From Alligator mississippiensis (Eukaryota; Chordata; Crocodylia; Alligatoridae), in NCBI RefSeq assembly GCF_030867095.1, contig NC_081825.1, positions 52,433,501 to 52,497,500 of the forward strand: a DNA stretch of 64,000 bases, in the 5' to 3' direction. Both the position numbers and the translations under genes were made by a program. How positions within the stretch are numbered: position 1 is the first letter of the stretch; every line of letters starts with the position of its first letter. Positions 32,172 through 43,586 of the stretch are shown piece after piece. The notes beneath the pieces were generated by a model. That model saw only the letters and a list, made by a program, of their open reading frames with translations. It made no database searches and was not told the origin of the DNA.

Positions 32172-33710
32172 TGCAATATTGAAAATGTGTAACATATATA
32201 ATGCATTCATCAAAAATATGTTAATTTTATTTGTAAGCATGTTAATAGTCAATCTCTCTGTGTAGGAAATATTCCACTGAGTCCACATAATTCTGATTGT
32301 TTTCCATGTTAACTTTGATGCCTTTACAGATAGCAAAATAAACATATGAGTACACTTAACCGCAGAACTTGTTTAGATTAACTTTGCCTTCATCAATTCA
32401 TTAGTCTTTTTGCTTCTAGTGAAATCCCATTAATAGAGGGATAATAAATTATTAACATCCCTGGTACCTTAATCTGTGGTACTTCCTATTCTAAACATAA
32501 GGAAAACAGAACATATTGTAACAGGAAATGCTTTTTGAATGCTGCCCACCATAACAGCATTTATACAGTGCCACAACTTTGCCTCATATAATAGGCAGAA
32601 CATGTTCTACAAGGAAAAGTTAACAGCATAATAAAAAAGCTAAAAGTGAAATGTAGGGTTTTATTATGAAAACTGATCATTTATCCCTTTACGTTTATAA
32701 TCTAAAATAATAATCTGACTTTAGCACACGGGTAAGCAAGCTTTATTAATCTTTTATATAAACTGTGAATCTTTGTGTGTTGTCAATACAAAACATGGGT
32801 TATACCTTGAAAATATTGAGGTACATGCAAAAAAGGGGGATTTATTGTCCTGGGCAATATTGCTAAAAAAAAGAAATCAGCTTGTACCAATCAGCAATTT
32901 AACATATATGCTCTTTCTTTAAAAACAGAAGCATTTAAAGAAACGTTGTGTACAACTTTAAAGTGACCCATGGTAGCTATAAATTATACTAACAACTTGC
33001 TTTTAGCAATATAGACTCTATTCACTTGCCTTCAAGGAACTTTTCAGATAAGTTAAACAAGCCAGCCATGTGGATTGTCTCTCTCACACTTAATTTACTG
33101 CAAAATGGTATTTCCCCACTGGAAAATGCCATTATGCAAATACAGCTGTTGGTGCCATATTGGGGTGAGGGTTAAAAACAGAGATGGAGTTCACTGGATG
33201 GTAAAAGGAATGTGCTCAAAGGAACTCATTTCCTCATATTTTCTCTTGTTGCTTGTATACCAGCAAAATTACTGGTATAAATTCAGATAGCAGCCCCAAG
33301 TAGAAACATATCTCCTCTCTGATACTCACCAAACTCTCCTACCCCCTTGACATTTAAACATAAAAATTAATCCCAAATGTTCTGTTATACAGTTAGGGCC
33401 TCATTTTCTCCAGTCTCTCTTTTTTTTCCCCTTTCCAGACTCCCTTATAGAATGCAGTCTTTCTTCCTCTGTTATGGATGATGTCTGTGATCAGAGTTAC
33501 TGGCATCACTGGACACATGCATCTTCTCTAAAAGCTGTACAGTTTACATTTCAAAGCTCATTTTCTGCAGCTTCAGAATTAAAAAAAAAATGAATGAAGC
33601 TGAATGACATAATCTTCAGTCAGACCACCTCTAGCTATGATTCCACCAGATTTCACAAACCCATTTTGACCAGGATGAGTCAGTCCTTCCCTGATAGTCT
33701 TTTGGGCTAA
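32172..33710. other. Intergenic, AT-rich, nothing recognised
   Basis: No splice-bounded frame, repeat terminus or RNA gene was found. Short open frames are random. Confidence 0.5.
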
Positions 33711-34060
33711 GTACAGACAGTCAAAAAGCCCAAGGCTGAATCAATTCAGTCTTTGCAGGTTAGATTAAACTGCACAGATTAAATTGAAACAGAAGTGAAC
33801 AGAATTTACCTTTGATTCAGGAAATACAGCCACATGACTGCAGTAGCTCAGGCCAGAAGCTGGGGGACACTAAAGCACAGCTGTCTGGCGCATAGCCAAC
33901 ATGGGCTTTGTGTTTACTTGCTCTTCCTGTTGCCCCCGAGGTCTGGGATTTGCAGTCCAAAATCACAGCAGCAGGACTCTGCAGGGTTGCTCACCAATTC
34001 CTCTTCCTGCTTCCAGGTGCCGCTGGGATTTGTAGTCCACAGTCATAGTCAGCAGTAATT
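33711..34060 (+). repeat. Dispersed repeat, copy 2 (partner at 1971)
   Basis: Shares with 1971 onward the start TAAGTACAGACAGTCAAAAA, the GGCTGAATCAATTCA block and the following roughly 90 bases, then the two diverge. The right boundary is unclear. Two GGGATTTGTAGTCCA-like blocks at about 33945 and 34025 are a local duplication. Confidence 0.5.
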
Positions 34061-34136
34061 TTGAGTGGGGGAAGGGAAGTTTAATCCCCTTCCCTGGCCC
34101 CAGACCCAAGCCAGGGTTTGCCTGGGGGCATTGGTG

Positions 34137-34440
34137 ATGTGTAGGGGGTGCACACAGATGCATGTGCACCCCCTGAGATCAGCTGTGTATCCCCTGGAAG
34201 TTCCAACCTCGAAACCGGAAGTACACTTCTGGTTTCACCTTTAGCTCAGCGATTGGCCTCTGCCCACCCCATCAGCAATCACCCGCTGGAGGATCCCCTC
34301 CCCAGTTGGCGATCGGCTGCTGGGGGACCCCTCCTGGTCGGTGATTGGCCACTGGGGCCCCCACCCCTACCCCCACTGCCATCAGCGATCTGGTGTCCCC
34401 CCAGACTTGGTTGGCACCAGTTGCCCATGCCTGGGGGGGC
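34137..34440. repeat. Dispersed repeat, copy B (partner at 19.3 kb)
   Basis: Starts TAGGGGGTGCACACAGATGC, continues GTGCACCCCCTGAGATCAGC, and ends GGCACCAGTTGCCCATGCC, matching the ends of copy A. The interior contains repeated GGCGATCGGC / GGTGATTGGCC-type units. Confidence 0.55.
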
Positions 34441-34948
34441 AGTCCCACCGCCCCCTCCCCCACTGAAGAATGGGCTGCATCCCCAGCCAGGCTTGTCCCC
34501 TGCTACCTCCTTGTCAGCTAGCCCTCTCTGCTCCAACTAGGGAGCACAGAAGCATGGCCAGCCCTGCTCTCTGGAACAGACTGCACAGCCCAGCCCAGGG
34601 CTGCAAAGCATGCTGGGATGCTTTGATAAGCATTGATCTCATAACTGTACCAAGCTAGTTGCAAGACAATTAGTACTTTGCTGCTGGAAGTGCTGTCTTT
34701 CTCATTAGCAGCATAACAGTTTTCAATAAGGATGCTTTGCCACTTTTCAGCAGTGGAAAGATGTTGACTCAGTTGTGGTGACTAAGACCACAGACAGCTA
34801 TTCATGTCTACCAGTAAGTACTTCTTTGAAACTCTTACCAGCACAAAAATAGCTTGGGAACAGGAGTGAACATGCATTCTAGCCTTCTGAGTGGAGAGCA
34901 CCACAGAAGACAACGCCCACCTTCAGGAGAACCCATTACTTGATAGCC

Positions 34949-35273
34949 CACGGACAGGCAAAATACAGCCCGTGGGCCAGTTCCAGCCTGCCAGGCCATT
35001 TTATCTGGCCTGCAGGGCCCCTAAAAAAATTAGAAAATATTTATCTGCTCCTGGCTGCCTGTCAAAAATGACAGGAGCCAAGGGCAGTAGGACCCAGGGA
35101 GAGCCTCAACAGGAATGCAGCACCTGAGCCCCGCCCTATCCCCAGCCATTCCTTACTTTCCTGCCTCCACACTGCTCCAGCACCACATACATCCTGGCTG
35201 CATTGCCCAACCAGGGAGCACCAGCACACACTGGTACCCCAGGGAGGTGGAGGGTGTATGTGTGTAGGGAGGG

Positions 35274-35341
<68 letters not shown>

Positions 35342-35797
35342 CATAGGGTGAGTCTCACACGCACACCCACACCCTCCCACATAGCCACACACCCACAGCA
35401 CCCCACAGACTTATCTCCCAACAATATACAAGAGTAAGATTTCATTTTAAGCTATTATATACAATCATCTCTATGTACATTACTACACAAACAAAAGTAA
35501 ACCAGGACAAATATTTTTTAAATCAAATTAATGTTGTAGATGTTCACTTTTTAGAATATAATTTGGTATTTTTCTGGTTCTGAGATGGCAAAACCCCTTG
35601 CTGAAAGGAGTACTTCTGGGGGCAAAGGGAAGGACTTCTGGTGAAAAAGGTCAGGGGTTAGGGGGTGGGACTTCCAGTCACAAGATGGCAAACAGGGGGC
35701 AGGGCATCTGTCAATTGGCAGGGCTACCCATGCAGCTCTTGACAGGTTGCCAAAACTCAGTAACTGGCCCTCCTCCCGAAATAATTGGCTGCCCCTG
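34949..35797. mobile_element. hAT-like element with 8-bp target duplication
   Basis: Flanked by TGATAGCC on both sides (34941-34948 and 35798-35805), an exact 8-bp duplication as made by hAT transposases. The ends CACGGACAGGCAAAATACAG and, inverted, CAGGGGCAGCCAATTATTTC are imperfect inverted repeats. The right roughly 200 bases match the right part of 46986-48862, so both belong to one family. A (TG)n tract lies inside. No transposase frame. Confidence 0.85.
35278..35341. repeat. (GT)n microsatellite
   Basis: About 32 uninterrupted GT dinucleotides, bordered on the right by CA-rich sequence. A His-Thr repeat frame on the minus strand is an artefact of it. Confidence 0.97.
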
Positions 35798-36139
35798 TGA
35801 TAGCCTATCCTCTTCACTGCCTGGGAAGGGGGAAGACTGTCAAAGGCAGCCCCCCCCCTGCATTTAAATTACGAAGCCTGGCAGCACACACAGCATTTAA
35901 AACACCCTGGGGCTGAGAACCAGTGTGGGGACAGAGTTGACATCTGGAAGATCTTTCTCCCAAAGGGGCACATTTTCCCCCAGAGGGAAATTGATGAATG
36001 AACACTTGTACGCGTGTCATTTCTACTGAGCAAACAGCAATTCTCCCAGGAGAAATATAACTCCTGCACATGACCTAAATTTCAACTCAGGTTCCAAATT
36101 CCCACTGGCATTTGGTTTGAATAAAGTGGACACAATTAC

Positions 36140-37255
36140 ATAAGGCATATTACTGTACATTAGTGTAGTTTACTGTGCAGTAAAAACCCTTAATCCTGCT
36201 TAAATTTGCTACTTGCAATGCAGGTGACAGGGATGTGGGTCCCATACAGAGCCCCGATGCACTGGAGGAACTCCAGAGCATGGAATCCTGCCACCACTAC
36301 CAGGGAGTTGTACATGCAGAGCATGGTGTCCCCCAGCACATCCTGGAGGGTGCCATAAACCTCAAGGATGGCCTCCCCAGCAATGGCCTTGCCCACGCCA
36401 AACAGGTGGCCGATGTGTCAGAAGCTGGCAGGTGTGGCCAGCTTCAGCAGGGCAAAGGCCAGCTGGGTGTCCACAGGGAAGGCCAGGTGCATGCCAGTGT
36501 CCTGCTACTCCAGGGGGGGCACTGAAGCTGTTGGAGGAGATCCTGAAAGATGGCCTGAGTCAGCCAGAATATGTTCAGCCACTGCTTGTAGTTCCAGGTC
36601 TGCTGGATGACATACTGCCACCAGTCCTGGCTGGCACAGTGGGCCCAGAGGTGGTGGGACTGGAAGCTCAGAAGGGCAATGGTGGCACCAGTGGTGGCAT
36701 CCTGGAGCCCATCATCAGAATCCCTGCTGGCAGCTGCTGCTGCGCAGTAGTGGCAGCCCTGGGATGGCACACCGAAGCCAGGCGGGCAGTTGCTGAGTGT
36801 GGGAGAGTTGGGCGGGGCAAGATGGCCATGGACCAGCTGGCAGTTGGCACAGCAGCCCAGCAGGGCCAGCAGGAACACAGGGTGCTGGTCATTGCTTCTG
36901 GGAGCAGGGGCTGGTGCAGCCATAGCACAGGGAGGCAGAGTGTCCAAGGAGAGAGCTGCCGCATACTGCCCCTGTGCTTGGCATGCTGCTCCTGGGCAAG
37001 GAAGGCGCTGACCAGAGAACAGAGAGTGGGGCTAGCTTTTGAAGATGACTACTGGGTGCTGGCAGCTGCAGTTGGAGCCTGGAGCTCCCCTGAATGGAGG
37101 CAGGGGCCCATTGTAGCGCTGCAGGAAACTTGGTGGAAAGAGCAGCAAATCTCCCTAATCCCGCATGTGTAGACACCTGCCCTAAAGGGCTTACACCAAA
37201 GTATTTTACACCAGAGTAAATGTAGGCCAGATCAAATGCAAGTGTAGATGCACCC
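36140..37255 (-). mobile_element. Decayed PIF/Harbinger element, internally deleted
   Basis: The right end reads CAAGTGTAGATGCACCC, the terminal type shared by Harbinger MITEs in this window, with subterminal TTACACCAGAGTAAAT motifs. On the left, TTTACTGTGCAGTAAAA lies next to truncated transposase sequence. The coding part, minus strand, is only the N-terminal half of a HARBI1-like transposase, so the catalytic half has been deleted. Confidence 0.75.
36196..36955 (-). pseudogene. HARBI1-like transposase fragment (N-terminal half)
   Basis: Two overlapping minus-strand frames match the copy at 56.2-58.0 kb. The upstream frame (about 36947-36444) has WWQYVIQQTWNYKQW and ATTGATIALLSFQ. The downstream frame (about 36396-36190) has MGKAIAGEAILEVYGTLQD and FHALEFLQCIGALYGTHIPV. 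The latter is the region around the first catalytic Asp, here changed to Tyr (ALYGTH for ALDGTH), so this copy is inactive even apart from truncation. A frameshift separates the frames. Confidence 0.75.
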
Positions 37256-39694
37256 AGTATGTTTCTTTCCTTCATTATACCATCATATGTGGCCCTGTAT
37301 ATTTTTAAAGAGCTGTCACACTTCTCTCTAGTGGTGAATGCATTTCAGTGGTGGGTGAAATAATCCCGGTATATGAGTCTGTATACCTATTCAGTCTGAA
37401 AGATGTTTTGCAATCTTTTGGATTGAGAAATACTACAATAATGGAAATTATATTACAATCCCCTTTTCCTAGGGTGGCTTGTTCCTGGTTTTGGAAGAAT
37501 GGCATGTCTTGTCTGCATTGAATTGATGCTTTTGTCCCTAAAAAGTAAACTCCACAACAAGAGTTGAACTCCCTGGTGTCTATTCACGTCTGAATTCTGC
37601 CTGTCCACTTGTGTGTTTGTTTGTCTCTATAATGTTCTCCTCCAATCTATCAAGGTCCATCACCTTCTATATACAATTAATATCAATAATCAATTCCCTG
37701 ACTTCCTGGACTATTTGGCAATACCTTCTTTTAGGGAAAAATGTGAAAATATTTTATTTTAAATGCACTCTCGCTAAGTTTTTAAACATCATAAATTAAG
37801 TGCATCAAAGTGGAAGAAGTTTCATACAAATCTTCCTCATGCATGAGACATGCTTTAATTTTTATTTAAAGTGGTGGAGTGAATTAATTGAGGGTTTAAC
37901 AGCACAAATACAAACCCAGGATAATTAAGCCATATATTCCCTAGATGTGCATGAAGTTTAAATCATTGTTGAAAATCACTTTTAGATTGAAGTTGCTATA
38001 GTAGTGAAAAACAGTTTTATGTTAATTCTAAGCATATTTCCTCACCTAGCCACGCATATCAAATATATCTCAATTCTACCTGTATCACCCTTGCCTCTGA
38101 GAAATATTTTGCAACACCTAAGAACATTTTCTGTCTCTGAGAAGCTCTGAAGACATTTCAAGAGAGATGTTATCCAAACTCCTGTGCATGTAGAGAGAAA
38201 TCTCCTCTTTCCTTCCCATTCCTGTAGAAGAATTGGGATGCACCTAGGAGTAGGGAAAAATAGGGGATTCTTAACAGGAACACACATTCTTCCCCCAACA
38301 AATTCAGCAGAAACACAGACTAGGCTTAAAGCCTCTGAAATTTCTTAATCAGAATAGTCTCCTACTGCTCCTGTTTACAATTCCTCGAGGTGTCTGAAGA
38401 TTTCTTATTTCTCCTGACAGAGAACAGGGATTTGTGGCAACTTTTCAGCATAGTCCCATGTAATCTCTTTGGGAGCCAGTGTAATAAACAGCACTGAAAA
38501 TGGTGTCAGCAAAATCCCATCTGCAGGAGGGCTACTGGTGCAGCTAGCACAGGGTCAGTGTAGGGGAATTAAAAAAAAAAGTCTTGAGTGTGGACAGGGA
38601 CTAAGTGACCCTGGTGTTCCATTAGGAGGATAGTTCCTCCCTTGCTGATTGCTGAATAGGGTGACACAGCCAAAGAATACTATTCCTTGGCTGACAGCTC
38701 CTCAAAGAGTCAAAGGATCCCATTGATCTGCCTACCCAGCAGTCACTGAGGGTTGGAAGGGGCAAGTCTTGTCACCCTTCCTGTTCAGGTTACATATAAT
38801 TTTGTTTCTGGTGCTGATTTTTAAGTGAATGAATCTGATCCTTCTTTCCTTTCCTTCATTCGTTGTAAACACATATATATGGAATTTATATTGCAACATT
38901 TCAGAAGAGCAATATGCAGCAGCCATAACAAAAGACTGCTTCAAGACAACCAGGACAGCCTGACACTCCCATACATCAAGGGAAAGGACAAGAAAAAAAC
39001 ACAATAAAAAAAGGGGGGAAAAAGAAAAAAAAAAAGAAGCAAAAAGCAACACAGCCAATTCCTCAGAGATCAACATGCCTACAATCCTCTGAGAAAACTG
39101 GGAATAAAACCACAACCATTCACAAGTCCAAAGTCTGGGCTGCATGAACTGTGGTTGAATAAGTAAGGCCTGGAAACACACACATTTATTTTTCAGTATT
39201 TCATAGGCGTTGTGATTTATTTACCTGTGTGCTGGTATATATCTTAAGGTGTGGGGGAAGTATGAAAAGTAGCTATTAATGAAAAGTAGACATTTCTCAG
39301 AAACATTCTTCCTTGGGCAGGCTTTTTCACATGCTGTTAAATTTGGAGTTATTTTGCGGGGGATTATTTTATCATTTTCTATTTTATTTTAATATATATC
39401 TGCTTTTGTTATTTGTCTTGTTTTTATTGTGAGCTCCTTTGAGCCATTTTTGGGAATGATAGCAGAGAAATCAAATAAATAAAAAAATATAAATTCCTCC
39501 CCCCCACCACGCACAGTCTATCACTGTGTATCACTGGTGCCTAGTTCCTCTTTCATTCTGGTAGTTGTGATTTTATTAGAAAAAAATTTAAGACTGGCCC
39601 CAATTCCTGAAACTATTGGCCCTGCCTGGCCTAGTGCTGAGAGTTTACAATGCCCAGTACCTGGAATGCATAGCATATTGCAGGACAAGGCAGT
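37256..39694. other. Intergenic, nothing recognised
   Basis: AT-rich, with a purine-rich A/G stretch near 39000-39040 and an (ATA)-rich segment near 39470. The 149-codon minus frame at 38732-39181 is hydrophobic but crosses low-complexity sequence and has no family signal. Confidence 0.5.
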
Positions 39695-39818
39695 GGGTGT
39701 ATCTACATGTGAATTTAATTGGGCTTAATTTTAATGTGCATTAAGCGGTTTCTTGGCAGGTGTCTACACATGGTGGGATTTAGGACCAATGTTAGTGCCA
39801 GGTTAGTGCAGCCCTGCC

Positions 39819-40280
39819 ATGTGCCCCTGTGGCCACCAAGGAGAGCTGCAGCCTCTGGACACATGGCTGCCAGCAGTTGGCAGCTATGTTGAAGCCAGAG
39901 CCAGCTGCCAGTACTTGGCAGCCATCTTGAAAGCACATCCTCGGCACTGTGACCTCTGGGCTGATGCTTCCTGTATCAGAGCAGCAACATGGCAGAGACA
40001 CAGGCAGCATGTGCCTGCCCTGCTCCTGCCACAGCTGCACTTCCTCTGCCATTACGCACACCTGTCTCTTGGTCACTTAGCACCGCCTGACTCCTCCACC
40101 TGCTCTGGCCGCCTGCTGGACAACTGGTACATGGTCTTTCAGGGACCCCGCCACCATGCAACTGCTTCTGCCAGCTGCAGTGACCATGGGCTCCAGGACA
40201 CCACCGGGACTACTGTCACCCTCCTGTCCCAACAGCCCCACTGCCTATGGGTCCACCGCACCAGCCAGGACTGTTGACTT
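39819..40280 (+). pseudogene. HARBI1-like transposase fragment (N-terminal)
   Basis: A plus-strand frame with SLGHLAPPDSSTCSG, HGLQDTTGTTVTLLS and QQPHCLWVHRTSQDC. These align with LVHGHLAPP, GLQDATTGATIALLS and SHHLWAHCASQDWW in the minus-strand copy at 36.2-36.9 kb. The frame stops right after SQDC, so only the N-terminal part remains. No catalytic residue is included. Confidence 0.65.
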
Positions 40281-40339
40281 CCTACCCCCTGCCCACCCCC
40301 CAGCACCACTCCAGGATGCACACATGTTTGTAATGAAAA

Positions 40340-41056
40340 TCTTTATTCCCCTCACACACCCCACTTCCATCCCCCCCACCTCTTCCCTCAACCAACAGAG
40401 CCGCTTCCTCACTCTCTCCCCAACACACAGAGCCTCCACCACCCTCTAAACCCAGCAACAATAAAAAAAACTCTCCTCCCAAACTCAAAACTATATACAG
40501 CATTCTTGGTCTTTATCTGAGTCCCAGAGTTGGGGGCTGTGGTGTGGGGGTTCTCAGGATGCAGAAACTGGCTGCAGGCAGCCAGCACCCTAGCCACAGA
40601 CAGTTCCCCTGTGGGTCCAGGGACCACAGCAAATGCCAGGGTCTTCTGCAGGCAGGAGGTAGTGAGGTCCTCCTCCTAGACCCAGGTGGGGGGCCTGCTG
40701 CAGGGTGGTGGGCAGGACTCAGGAGCCCTGGCTGGCCAGATGCTGCTAAAGCAGCTCCACATGTGGCTGCTCCAGGACCTTGAGCTGGGCCCAGTGTATC
40801 TTCTGTGCCTGGTCCTGTGCCGCCTCCTGGGTAGTCTCCCAGGGGATATTCTTATCCCACCAGGCCAGCTCCCATGCCTGCTGTACCTGTTGCTGCCCCT
40901 GCTCCAATGCCACCCAGTTCTTAACTGCTGCCACCAGCCACTGAAGCAGGAGGATCCAGTCTCTGGTGCAGTGCTAATGAGCCAGCACATCTGGGTGGCT
41001 CCAGCAGCGGATGGCAGCAACCCTGCTGTGGCACTCCCACAGGGCCCCGCAGCCAC
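40340..41056 (-). pseudogene. Possible Harbinger accessory (Myb/SANT-like) protein remnant
   Basis: Minus-strand frames include WVALEQGQQQVQQAWELAWW and KIHWAQLKVLEQPHVELL, a Gln/Trp-rich helical pattern like the C-terminal part of the DNA-binding accessory protein of some Harbinger elements. Position next to a transposase fragment and a minus-strand AATAAA at about 40341 fit. Stops and frame changes break it, and I am not certain of the family. Confidence 0.35.
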
Positions 41057-41593
41057 TCCTCTGCATCCAGATGTTGGCCCTGCAGAGCCAAGAGACAGAA
41101 GACTTTAGTTCAAGTTTGCAACATTGCAGAGATACGATGCTGTGCACCAGGGGCCCTGTGCTGCCTGGCCTTAGATCAGAGGTTGGCTGTATGCAGGTGC
41201 CCAGGGACTATGGTAAGGTGTCCAGGCAGGGCTGGGCCCAGGCGTCCACCGGCCAAGTGCCCCAGCCTCACTTATTCTCCTGGGGCTGACAGGCCACTGG
41301 GTGCTGGCTTCAGGCAGCCTGCCTCCCCTGCCCCCTTCCCAGGGAGGGCCAGACCAGGTTGCTGGCAGCACCTGCTGCTGCAGGTCTAGACCCTGCCTCC
41401 CTGCAGTCCAACCACTCTGCTGCTCTGCTGCCCAGCCCATGGCACCCAGGCTCAGGGTGTATGGGGATCCTGGACAACTGGGGTGAGGGGCTGGCTACAC
41501 CCCTGCCCTCCCCACAGGGGGCCTCTCTAGGGAGGTGCTCTGGGGCTGGCCCTCTGATGCTGCTGCTGTGCCCCAAGCAAGAGCCTGCTGCGT

Positions 41594-41863
41594 GTGCCCT
41601 GGGCAGTGCGTGATGAGCTATTTATGCAGGCAGAGGGCTACCAAAGCTACTACGCCCTGCTGCTGATAATCTTGCTGGTGTCCCATGCACATCTGCATTC
41701 CTGGTTCAGGAACCTGAGCTATGACAGTGCAGGGAGTAAGCCCAGGCTGCCCCGCAACCTTCGCTGCCACCTGGAGGGTTACCTGTTGCATTGCTACACA
41801 TTTCTGCCCCCTGCTGCTGAGGAGAACATCACTGCTGGCATCAATGCCTTCCTCAGCATGTGA
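41594..41863 (+). pseudogene. Unrecognised frame at the end of the Harbinger composite
   Basis: An 89-codon frame (ELFMQAEGYQSYYALLLIIL, LHSWFRNLSYDS, LRCHLEGYLLHCYTFLPPAA) ending in TGA about 40 bases before an AATAAA. Composition is protein-like, with alternating hydrophobic and charged residues, but no domain was identified. It may be the end of a transposon gene captured or retained in this element. Confidence 0.3.
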
Positions 41864-42434
41864 GAGGCCTATTCCCACCTAGCTGCAGGGACACATGCTG
41901 CTTAATAAACTTCTGAACTGTGTCTTGCCTCTCTGTGTGCTGTGGGGATGGGGAGGAGTCCTGGGGCTAAGGGAGTGCAGGCAGGCCAGGCCAGGCAGGG
42001 AGTGGGGCAGGGCTGGGGACTGGGAGGGAACTGCGCTTCAGCTTCCAATCATGTAGGGGCCCAGTAAGTGGAATAGAAGCTGACCTTTAGAACCATAATA
42101 ACTGTTTGACATATCCTAGTTTTCTTGCCTATAATTACACAGAGCTCACTTGTAAATGCTGCAAAGTTTTCAAGGTCTGGTCTCCACAGGTTTATCACTG
42201 TTTCATCCCTGGCACACTGGTGCCAATACCACCATTGCCAGATAACACGTGAATGTTTATTACATACTTTACTTTTTCATTGGCTACCAAACTACTGCTA
42301 TCTGTATGCTAAAGGGATCCAGTCCTGCACAAATCCACAAATTGCATTGGAATGGCATCCTGCAGTTTCAGACCCAAAACCTCAGCAGTATTTGGCAAAT
42401 AGTTATATGGGACTATGCTATACATATTCTAAAC

Positions 42435-42737
42435 CCATGCATTTCTCAACCCATGAGTCATGACCCAAAGGTGGGTCACAAGAATATATAAAAGGGTAGC
42501 AAACAAACTTTATAAATGGATTATCCTTTAAAGGAGAAAAACATGGGGAACCATGGTTTTTTTTCTGGCAAGCTGGTGGAGTTCCAGCCTGCAAGGGGTT
42601 GCTGGGGCTCCCCATGCCCCACACATTGGGGGGCCTGGGGGCAGGGAACAGTGGGTCAAGAGTGAGGGCCATTGGGTGGAAACTGATCATTGATGTTTAC
42701 AAATGTGTCCTAGTAAAAAAAAGTTTGAGAACCACTG
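42435..42737. mobile_element. Short hAT-like element, near-matching 8-bp duplication
   Basis: The right end, inverted, reads CAGTGGTTCTCAAACTTTTT, the classic short-hAT start. The left end, CCATGCATTTCTCAACCC, is a degraded partner. Flanks TTCTAAAC (42427-42434) and TTCTAAAT (42738-42745) match at 7 of 8 bases. The interior includes GAGTTCCAGCCTGCAAGGG (42579-42597), shared with repeats at 52.2 and 59.1 kb. Confidence 0.75.
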
Positions 42738-43260
42738 TTCTAAATAATGTGTTCAAGGTCTAATGTAATTCAGGTCAATTTTAGACTCCAGAACTTGTGC
42801 ATTTGACCTATTACACTTCTAGTCCTCTGTAGCCTGCAGTCATTAAGCTATTGCAGTGGTGCTCAACATTGTTGGCTGGCAGGCCAGATAGGCAGCGCCC
42901 TGGTTGTCTATAGGCTGGATCTGGCTGGAGAGCCTAATCCAGCATGGGGCAGTCACAGCAGGGCCCCATCCAACACATAGTGGGGGCAAAGGCAGCCTGG
43001 CTCCAGTCTGTCCCATGGGAAAGGGGGCGTGGCTCACCCCTGCATGGGGGAGAGGACGTATGGCCTGGCTCCATGGGAGAAAGGGGTGCATGGCCCAGCT
43101 CCAACCTGGCCCTGTGGAAGGAAGGGGGCGTGGCCCTGTGGGGGAGGGGCGTAGTGCACCCCAACCTGCTGTGCAGGGCTTGGGTTTTGGGAATCTAGCA
43201 GGAGGCAAGGGTGGGCATATTTATTGCCACCCTTTCCCACTGCCAAATTTCCCAATCCAT

Positions 43261-43507
43261 GGGTGTATCTACACAAAATGCTACTGTGCAGTGGTTACTG
43301 AGTATTTATACTAAAGCACATACTAAATAAATGAGTAGTAACCAGAATTACTGTTCAGTAGCACTGGTGAACGCCTTTTAAGCGATGCTACTGCACAGTA
43401 GCCTAATACTACTGTGCAGTAGCGTATTAGCACTGTTAGTGCTGTGACATGCTACAGTGCAGTAATATTTGGCTACTGCTCAATTAGCATCTCGTGTAGA
43501 TGCGCCC
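43261..43507. mobile_element. Harbinger-like MITE nested in a hAT-like element
   Basis: The left GGGTGTATCTACACAAAATG and the inverse of the right, GGGCGCATCTACACGAGATG, form terminal repeats. The interior is rich in CTGTGCAGTAGC-type motifs, including a 15-bp-arm inverted repeat at 43387-43423. Confidence 0.85.
43387..43423. repeat. 15-bp inverted repeat in the nested MITE
   Basis: GCTACTGCACAGTAG (43387-43401) and its exact reverse complement (43409-43423), separated by seven bases. The same CTGCACAGTA motif recurs in the subterminal parts of other Harbinger-like copies and may be a transposase-binding or subterminal repeat. Confidence 0.85.
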
Positions 43508-43586
43508 CCGTGGGAGTCCTGCAGTCTGGATACCTATAGCTCCAAGGGCAGCATTTGGCCTACTGGCCAGAGGTTGACCATCCCTG

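Larger units (their letters stand above)
39695..41930 (+). mobile_element. Decayed Harbinger-type composite element
   Basis: The left end GGGTGTATCTACATGTGAAT is the Harbinger-type terminus. It is followed by a plus-strand transposase N-terminal fragment (39819-40280), a minus-strand region that may be the accessory Myb-like gene (40340-41056), and a plus-strand frame ending before TTAATAAACTTCTGAACTG (about 41902). A TTTATT (minus-strand AATAAA) at about 40341 and the AATAAA near 41905 could be the gene ends. No right terminal repeat was found, so the right boundary is uncertain. Confidence 0.5.
42854..43586. mobile_element. hAT-like element hosting a nested MITE
   Basis: The ends CAGTGGTGCTCAACATTG and, inverted, CAGGGATGGTCAACCTCTGG are imperfect terminal repeats. 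Flanks AGCTATTG (42846-42853) and ACCTATTG (43587-43594) match at 7 of 8 bases. A Harbinger-like MITE (43261-43507) interrupts it. The GC-rich interior is open in several frames without homology. Confidence 0.8.

Noticed and set aside
35153-35401. His/Thr-repeat protein on the minus strand
   Set aside because: It is the translation of a (GT)n microsatellite.
38732-39181. 149-codon minus-strand hydrophobic frame
   Set aside because: Contains Phe/Leu runs derived from an A/G-rich low-complexity tract; no other support.
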